NCBI GenBank assembly: GCA_947685225.1
Contig: CANTUV010000037.1
Location: forward strand, 33,003,001 to 33,067,000
Direction of reading: 5' to 3'
Source: Garcia nutans
Lineage: Eukaryota; Streptophyta; Magnoliopsida; Malpighiales; Euphorbiaceae
DNA length: 64,000 nt
Under the pieces are notes generated by a model, which saw nothing but the letters and a program-made list of their open reading frames with translations, ran no database searches and was not told the DNA's origin. Made by a program: the position numbers and the translations under genes. Positions 57,244 through 64,000 of this stretch are shown piece after piece (the stretch's first letter is position 1; each line of letters opens with the position of its first letter).

Positions 57244-57577
57244 GAGTTTGCCCTAGTTAATCATCATTCTTATCTTCTTATGTGTGTAATTATCTTTGGA
57301 TTAGGTTTTGAAGAGATTGTGTTGCATTAACCTAAATGTTGGGAATTCTTGGAAGAGGGAATGTATAGATTGATGGGAGTAGTTATTGAGGTAAGTAAAC
57401 ACTTACATAGATGCACTCTTTTATATGATTTAGGAACTTAACACATTTAATATAAAAGTGTTAAGTAATTCATTATATTGATTAATATAATATAACTAAT
57501 GTTGTGATATGTATAGTGTGAAAGCTTGATGATCCTTCAAAAAGGTATGTGCAATGCAATTTGTTATGATAAATATT

Positions 57578-57715
57578 TTAATGATGAAATGTGATATTGT
57601 GATTTGAGAAATGATGAAATGTGATATTGTGATTTGAGAAATGATGAAATGTGATATTGTGATTTGAGAAATGAGGAAATGTGATATTGTGATTTAAGAA
57701 ATGATGAAATGTGAT
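57578..57715 (+). repeat. 30-bp tandem repeat, five units (C1 3' LTR)
   Basis: One unit more than the 5' LTR copy. Confidence 0.85.
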
Positions 57716-59145
57716 ATCATTGTGATTAGTAATAATGATTGATATGAAATAAATTGACATGTCGTCTATATGATAAGTTGTGAAGCCATTGTGATTGGCT
57801 ATGATGATTGTAAATGAAATATGAAGCCATTGTGATTGGCTATGATGATTCAATTGAAAGAAATAAGGCATGTTTGCCTAAATGATGATGAGAATTGAAA
57901 ATGATATTGATGATGAAATAATTATTGAATTGTGTATCTAATATGTTATTCATTTTCAGAGTTTTGTTGTTGGTGGCATGCCTAATGGTAACAATCTCTT
58001 GAAGTTAGGTTGGAATTGATCCTTGAAGCCAAGTTGGGTTGAAGTTTAACATGTTTTACTCCCCTTGAAGCTTTGTTGGGTCTAGTCCTTGAAGCCTAAT
58101 TGAGATGTTACAACCCTTGAAGCTAGGTTGGATTAGTTCTTGAAACCAAGTTGGGTTGATACTTAGCATGCTTTGTTCCCCTTGAAGCTTGGTTGAACTT
58201 AATCCTTGAAGCCTAGTTGGGATATTGATGAATATGATAATTAAACCAAAGCATTAACTCTGAAAGTCAAATAGCATATTACTGTCTTTTGGGCCCGAGT
58301 CTGTCAATTGTTGTAAATGTGATATATATAAATGTTGGAATAAATGAGTAATGAGATATATAAATTGTGGATATTAGTGATGGATGATGGTTGGTGATAA
58401 TAATTGCCTTTGTTGAAAATGTGATTTATGATTAGTGAATTGTTAACAAACTAATGTTATGAAGTATGATATGTGATGTGTGTATTGATTGTGGGTATTA
58501 ATGATGAATTGTGTTTGGTGATAAGGATTGTCTTCCTTGGAAATGTGACTCTTGATTGGTATAATATATAATGTATGTATATTAATATATTGATTGTGAG
58601 TATTAGAAATGGATTGTGGTTGGTGGTAATGTTTTGTATAAATGTATATAATATATGAAATTAGTCAAGATATATAAAAGGTGCAATTAAGAAGGAAAAA
58701 CATGATAAGAACTAATTGTACATTGAATTGATATATCATTATATAATAGAATATCTATAATGTATGTTTATGTTTTATATTTGTACTACTAAGCTTTCGG
58801 GCTTAGCGCGGACGTGTAATCGCGCAGGTAGCTTGGTGGAAGATACGAAGTCTTTCGTTATGCCACGAGAAGAGTAAGGTTTGTCGAGACCAACTAGAGG
58901 GTAATGCATACATGTATAACTTTTAAATTTGATGTATTTCTGACGAGAGGATATTTATATGTATAAAATGAAGTTTTGATAAAGACAATGATTTTGTAAA
59001 TGTTATGTAAATTAACGTATTGTGGTTTGAACTTTGTTACAGGTTTTTAAAAGGTAACGAAAAGTAACGTTCTCATACTCTCTATACATTCTGTGTGTAT
59101 ACTTGGCATACGTATAGTATGTATTTAGGGTATGGGGGTGTTACA

Positions 59146-59923
59146 GATTGGGGGATTGAAAATTAAACTTTTAAACTTGGATTACAGAAAACCCTAGCCG
59201 GAGAAGATTAGCAACAAGCAAGCAACCAACAATTCATCAAAGGTAGACACATTGCCTTTGTTTTTGTTCATCCAGAAGTCAATTTTGGTGGAACCAACTA
59301 TGCAGGTTTGATCTTTAATCATAGATTATATTTTTACGTAGCTTTGTTTCTTTGATTAATAAGAACATGCACACAGTATTTTGATCCTTAAATATGCAGT
59401 TATTTGATCTTTATTTCAATGTTAAATTGTTCCTTCTGTTTCTAAAAATCCTAAAAAGTACTCTTCTCCTTCCAAAAACCTTAAGAACCCTAATTTATTT
59501 CTTCTGATTCCAAAAACCTTAAAAACCCTAAATTATTTCTTCTATTTCCCAAAAACCTCAAAAACCTCAAAAACCTTATTTTATTTCTTCTACTCCAAAA
59601 AAACCCTAATTCGTTTCTTCTATTTTCAAAAACCTTAAAAACCTTAAATCATTTCTCTTATTTCCAAAAACTTTAAAAAATCCTAAACTATTTTCCTCTA
59701 ACTTTTTTCCAAAATTTCCTAATGTTTTCTTAAAACTCCAAACCCTAACCTACTTTACAGTTTCTAAAAATCATAATTATTTTTATAAAACTCTAAACTA
59801 TTTTCTTAAATCCTAAAACCAAATATGTTTTCTAAAATACTAAAAACCCTAACTTTTTCGAAAAACTAAAATAGTAAATCCTAAATTTTCCTAAACCCTA
59901 ATTTAGTGAACTTAAAACCTAAT
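59146..59923 (+). repeat. A3 LTR, segment between C1 and A4
   Basis: This resumes with GATTG and aligns with A1 2560-3420, including ACCCTAA motifs. It breaks off at CTAAT (59919-59923), where A4 begins. Confidence 0.82.
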
Positions 59924-60312
59924 TGTGAGCTGGGATTTTTGCCCCCACTCCCGATGGAATGGTTCTTACGACTTCGGCACTGTTTAGGCTCGGGGCCTTA
60001 GAGAACACGGACCTAAGTTCGAAGAAAATGGAGTCGCCACCTGACTGGCTGGGAAAAAAGAAAGGGGTGAATGACTCGATTCCTAAGGAATCCCCAACTC
60101 CCTAATGAGTTCGAAAAGTTGGATACGTGTGGGGAAGGTGAGAAATGGCCCGGCACCCCCACAATGCCAGGTTCATTGGAACCGGCCTCCTTTACATGTC
60201 TTAATATTATAAAATTCTTAAATAAAACAATATTATCCATATTACACACAATAATTAAAAGAAAGCATCTTTATATTAAAATCAAAACAATGTCCAAGCG
60301 AAATAAATAAAT

Positions 60313-60476
60313 GGACACCCATCCGAGGATGGAAACATGTCCTTACATCCCATGCCTAAATAGGACACCCACCGAAAGATAGAAACATGTCCTTTACATT
60401 GATTCTGAAATAGAAAAGCAAATTAAATTAGATGATATTTAACTAACGAGGTACCCACCAAGTGGAAACATACCTC
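60313..60476 (-). promoter_or_regulatory. Triple tandem hairpin (A4 LTR)
   Basis: The first and third hairpins are fully paired. The first has CCAC/GTGG inner arms around TTG. The second has a weakened inner stem. Confidence 0.58.
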
Positions 60477-61663
60477 TTACAACATTTGAAAATCTAAATA
60501 AATTGATAAAAGTAAATAACCATTCATCATAAATAAATCATTCATCAAAGGTATTAAACATCAATAGAAAGTAAACATCCATCCATGATGAATTAAATAA
60601 ACCAAGCATTGAACTTAAATAAATTAAAGCATATAAAATAAATCAAAACATAGTCAAATATAAAATTGAATAAAGCAAATAAAAATCTAAATTATGGCTA
60701 CTATTTCCATTTAGGGTTCCTTATTTCATGTGTTTAGGGCTTTAGAATTTATGGAATTAGGCTACTGTGAGTTTTTAATGGAATTAAAATAGATTAAGGT
60801 TTTATGATTTAAGAAGTTGATAAAACTCTTTGATTAACCAAATTAAGGTTTGAGATGCAAAATCATGAATTTAGAGTTTGGGCTCTTCAAAATACTTTTG
60901 ATTTATGGTTCACGATTACTCTTTGAATTGTATTTTAAGCTTACTATGTAAAATTATAATATTTGTATTTATATGGTTTTTTAAAGTTTTAAAGGATTAG
61001 GGTTTAGAAAAAATTAAGGTTTAAGGTTTTAAGGAGGTTAGGGTTCACTATTTTAGGTTTTGGAATTTAATTAGGGTTTTAGGATTTTTGAATTAGGGTT
61101 TCGGGTAATGAGTTGCTTTTTCGGATTTGGAAAAAATAATTGACAATTTTATGAAGTTTTATGAAAATAACAAAATGATTTAAAGTTTATAAGAGCAAAA
61201 AAGATGTTTTTAAAGCTTTTGGAAAGAAACAGAACACAATTTAGAGTTTTGATAATTTGGAAAGCAAATTAGGGTTTTGGGATTTTGAAGAAACAAAACT
61301 AATAGCTTTAAACTTTTTTTAAAAAACAAAGCAACGAATTAAGATTTTTAAACCTTAGAAAAAGTGAATTGAGGTTCTAAAGTTTTTGAATTAAAAGAAA
61401 GAATGAGATGTTTAGCTGCTGTGAAAAAATAAAAGGAATTAAGAATTCAAACCTTCTTTTGTAAGTTACACCAAAAATTGCTTCTTGGATGAACAAGGTC
61501 AAAGACAAGCCTTTTTGCCTTTGAATTGCTTGAATTGTTTTTCTGCTCCTCAAAAAATCAGCTTGATTCAAGGTTTTCCTTCACAGTTTCGAATCCTATT
61601 TTTCCCAAGTTTCTCTCTGATTTCTTCCTTTTTTCCTCCTCCCTTTATGTGTTTTTTTTATCT

Positions 61664-61671
61664 TATTTATA
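61664..61671 (-). promoter_or_regulatory. TATA box of A4 LTR
   Basis: TATAAATA on the minus strand at the conserved position. Confidence 0.55.
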
Positions 61672-62135
61672 GAAGAATTTTTATGTATAATTAATTAAGA
61701 AAAGGAAACCGAAACCTAATTGTATTAGGTTTTGGAAAATTTGCATCGGAAAAATTTCGCTGGAAAAAAAAAACTGTTGCGGAAAAATTGCTCTGGCAAA
61801 AAAGCTATAGCAGCTGGCTGCTGCAGCACTGGCGAAACGGGCCTGTGGGCCATTTTGCCCCCAGGAAACTCCTACAGGCGAAATGCCCAAGGTCCCGCGC
61901 TGACTTTCGACGATGATTTTTTCATCGCCGATTTTTCCGTCGCTGATTTTTTTTGTTATTTTTATTTATTATTATTTTTTTATTTTTTATTCACTTTACC
62001 ATTTTTTACTAAAATAAATATTAAAATTAATCAAGATACCATAAAAATTATTTGGGACTAACTAAAATATATTGGACAACACAAAATTATTATGGACTAA
62101 TTGGACTGGATTGGGTCAAAAATTAAGGGTCTATA

Positions 62136-62152
62136 GTTTGCCCCCTGCTTGA
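62136..62152 (-). promoter_or_regulatory. A4 polypurine tract
   Basis: CAAGCAGGGGGCAAAC on the minus strand next to the LTR start, identical to A1. Confidence 0.72.
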
Positions 62153-62224
62153 ATGATATGAGACTTTAGTGAAAGAGAGTGAAAAACAATAAGACTTAAT
62201 TTTTGATGAGATGGTTATTTGAAT

Positions 62225-62820
62225 TTGTTTTGGGTACTTGGACTCAAGACTAGATTGAATTTGGGCACTTGGACCCGGTTTTAGGTACTTAGACCCGAGA
62301 TTGGGTTCTTTGGCTCGAGATTGGGTACTTGGACTCGAGATTGAATTGATTTGGTTACTTGGACCCGAGATTGGGTACTTAGACCCAAGATTGGATTAAA
62401 TTTGGGTACTTGGACCCAAGATTGATTTGATTTGGGTACTTGGACCCGAGATCGATTACTTGGACCCGAGATTGATTTGATTTGGGTACCTGGACCCGAG
62501 AATGGGTACATTGGACCCAAGATTGAATTTGATTTGGTTACTTGGACTCGAGATTGGCTATTTGGACCCAAGATTGGATTAAATTTGGATACTTGAACCT
62601 GAGATTGATTTGATTTGGGTACTTGGACCCGAGATCGAGTACTTGGACCCGAGATTGATTTGATTTGGGTACTTGGACCCGAGAATGGGTACTCAGACAT
62701 GAGATTGAATTTGATTTGGGCACATGGACCCGAGATTGGGTACTTGGACCCGAGATTGGGTACTTAGACCCGAGATTGGATTGAATTTGGGTACTTGGGC
62801 CCGAGATTGGTTTGATTTGA
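62225..62820 (-). repeat. About 30-bp tandem repeat array (A4)
   Basis: About 18-20 units with GGGTACTTGGACCCGAGATT. A longer repeating pattern is visible: blocks near 62400-62510 and 62590-62700 resemble each other, suggesting a higher-order duplication. Confidence 0.83.
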
Positions 62821-62884
62821 CTGACCTTTTATCAGTTGAGAATTCTGGCATAACTGGTTGTTCTATTTTTATGAATTGTAAGTC

Positions 62885-63550
62885 TTTACCCACCAAAAAT
62901 AGATCTTTATCTATTAGAAATTAGGTCTTTAACTTAGGAACATGGATCTTTATCCAATGGAGATTGGGTCTTTACCCGTGAAACATGGATCTTTTATCCA
63001 TTGGAAATCGGGTTTTTACCCTTGAAATATGGATCTTTATCCATTCGAAATTGAGTCTTTACCCTTGAAACAAGGATCTTTATCCTTCAGACTTTGGGTC
63101 TTTACCCTTTAAAATATGGATCTTTATCCATTGAAATCAGGTCTTTACCCTTGAAACAAGGATCATTATCCATTAGAGATCAGATCTTTACCCTTGAAAC
63201 ATGGATCTTTATCCATTGGAAATCGGGTCTTTACCCTTGAAACATGGATCTTTATCCATTAGAGATCGGGTCTTTACCCTTGAAACATGGATCTATCCAT
63301 TGGAAATCGGGTCTTTACCCTTGAAACATGGATCTTTTTCCATTGGAAATCGGGTCTTTACCCTTAAAACATGGACCTTTATCCATTGGAAATCGGGTCT
63401 TTACCCTTGAAACATGGATCTTTGTCCATTGGAAATCGGGTCTTTACCCTTGAAACATGGATCTTTATCCATTGGAAATCGGGTCTTTACCCTTGCTTCA
63501 TGGATCTTTATCCATTGGAAATCGAGTCTTTACCCTTGCTTCAACCCTTT
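62885..63550 (-). repeat. 43-bp tandem repeat array (A4)
   Basis: About 15 units of 42-43 bp with CCCTTGAAACATGGATCTTT and ATCCATTGGAAATCGGGTC. It is the variant form of the 41-bp array of A1. Units at 63190-63540 are almost identical. Confidence 0.85.
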
Positions 63551-64000
63551 TAGCTGGACTGACCTTTTGTCTTTTACATTTTCATTCTAATTTTTTCTTT
63601 TGATTGATGATGATTTTTTATTCTTTTGAGAATTCTTTTTCTTGTTCATTAATTAAACATGAACAAAAAAAATTAGTCTTTTTAGCTAGCTTTCATATCT
63701 TCTCCTTGCCCCCCTGTGTGGCAAGATATTCAAAATATTTTGTTTATGCATAAACTCAAAATTTGAAAAGGAGAAGCGTTGCCCCCTGTGTAGGCTCAAA
63801 CCCATGATTTTCCTATGCGAGCTCCATCTAGTTCTTCGCACAAGCACGTATTTCTTCTTTTGCAAAATGACTGAAGCTTCCACAAGCAAATAGGCTTTCC
63901 ATGCCCCCTTGATTCAATATCTTCTTTTGATTCTTTAGTTTGCAAGGTATTTGTTGTTCACTTTGAAAAGGAATAGACAATACAAGACAAGAAAGTGCAA
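63551..64000 (-). other. A4 non-coding internal region
   Basis: Aligns in reverse with A1 8250-8600 and A2 26960-27430. No coding is seen. Confidence 0.65.

Larger units (their letters stand above)
49889..59145 (+). mobile_element. Element C1: large non-autonomous (LARD-like) derivative of family C
   Basis: LTRs at 49889-52770 (2,882 bp) and 56235-59145 (2,911 bp) flank 3,464 bp. The element has an initiator tRNA-Met PBS, a PPT and a perfect GATTG duplication (49884-49888 and 59146-59150). The LTRs are almost identical outside microsatellites and one tandem repeat, so insertion was recent. The internal region has no gag or pol motif in any frame. Its LTR is related to that of C2, which carries Tekay pol, so family C enzymes are the natural source of mobilisation. 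Confidence 0.92.
56235..59145 (+). repeat. C1 3' LTR
   Basis: Collinear with 49889-52770. ATT run at 56430-56476, GA run at 56537-56568, palindromic array at 56946-57243, 30-bp repeat with five units at 57578-57715, hairpin at 58789-58806. Confidence 0.92.
59924..62135 (-). repeat. A4 3' LTR
   Basis: From TGTGAGCTGGG to GGGTCTATA on the plus strand. The element-sense start is TATAGACCC, a G-to-A change in the usual TG. It contains the CCGGTTC hairpin (about 60173-60190), the triple hairpin, AGGGTTT motifs (60710-61280) and the TATA box. Confidence 0.88.
1988..64000 (-). mobile_element. Element A2: antisense family A retrotransposon (outermost host)
   Basis: A2 reads right to left. Visible parts are its 3' LTR (1988-2044 and 23560-25755), PPT (25756-25772), internal region (25756-32032) with gag at 29502-30978, PBS (32011-32029), and part of its 5' LTR (32033-32380 and about 44001-44476). 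A1 splits the 3' LTR; B2 and C2 split the 5' LTR. Its right end lies beyond the window. Removing A1 and one GCACT copy restores continuity of the 3' LTR against the uninterrupted A4 LTR, and removing B2 does the same for the 5' LTR. It is the oldest insertion of the nest. The flanking pentamer CCAGC (1983-1987) should be its target duplication, but the partner is outside the window. Confidence 0.85.
44477..64000 (-). mobile_element. Element C2: Tekay chromovirus on the minus strand, split by A3
   Basis: The visible part is 44477-49445: the 3' LTR, PPT, integrase with chromodomain-like tail, RNase H and the downstream half of RT. A3 enters the RT gene at 49446. The rest of C2 (upstream pol, gag, 5' LTR) must lie beyond the right edge. 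The LTR shares order and motifs with C1 but is clearly diverged. It is the best-preserved pol in the window. Confidence 0.88.
59924..64000 (-). mobile_element. Element A4: antisense family A retrotransposon, cut by the window edge
   Basis: The visible part is the complete 3' LTR (59924-62135), the PPT and about 1.9 kb of internal region with both tandem arrays. The LTR is uninterrupted and serves as the reference for joining the split A1 and A2 LTRs. The expected duplication CTAAT cannot be checked. Gag would lie beyond the right edge. Confidence 0.87.

Overview
The window is intergenic DNA of a flowering plant, probably a eudicot. It is AT-rich and consists almost entirely of long LTR retrotransposons of the Ty3/gypsy superfamily inserted into one another. 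I found no host gene, tRNA, rRNA or CRISPR array. The organism call rests on plant-type lineages (Tat-like and Tekay-like chromovirus), primer sites matching plant initiator tRNA-Met and tRNA-Arg, and 5-bp target duplications. The species is not recognisable.

Three families are present. Family A (LTR about 2.2-2.4 kb, starting TGTAGACCC and ending in CTCACA or a variant) encodes only a Tat-like gag, then several kb without coding and a block of tandem repeats before the polypurine tract; it looks like a gag-only, non-autonomous family. Family B (LTR 2.9-3.1 kb, starting TGTCACGA) is a chromovirus whose gag-pol is full of stops, many of them shared by both copies. Family C (LTR 2.5-2.9 kb, starting TGTAATATCCC) has one copy with a Tekay-like pol (C2) and one with an internal region lacking coding (C1).

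Layout. 1-757: 3' end of a family A LTR (A0). 758-1987: fragments, including an antisense Tat-like integrase C-terminus and a piece with a tRNA B-box. At 1988 an antisense family A element (A2) begins and is split repeatedly. A1 (sense, 2045-23554, duplication GCACT) sits in A2's 3' LTR. B1 (10442-21692, ATCGG) sits in A1's 3' LTR. A2's 3' LTR resumes at 23560, and its internal region runs leftward from 32032 to 25756. Its 5' LTR is split by B2 (32381-43995, ATATT) and then by C2 (antisense, from 44477). C2's reverse transcriptase gene is split by A3 (sense LTR from 49446), whose LTR holds C1 (49889-59145, GATTG) and then A4 (antisense, from 59924 past the right edge).

Order of events from nesting: A2 is oldest; A1, B2 and C2 entered A2; B1 entered A1; A3 entered C2; C1 and A4 entered A3. 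Six of the seven nested insertions lie in family A LTRs. B1 and C1 entered at nearly the same LTR position, about 50 bp downstream of the TATA box. No element in the window could make all its own proteins. B1 and C1 nevertheless have nearly identical LTRs and perfect duplications, so they were probably mobilised by proteins supplied in trans. The most unusual sequence feature is a set of three tandem hairpins of one architecture, with partly compensated stems, in the family A LTR.
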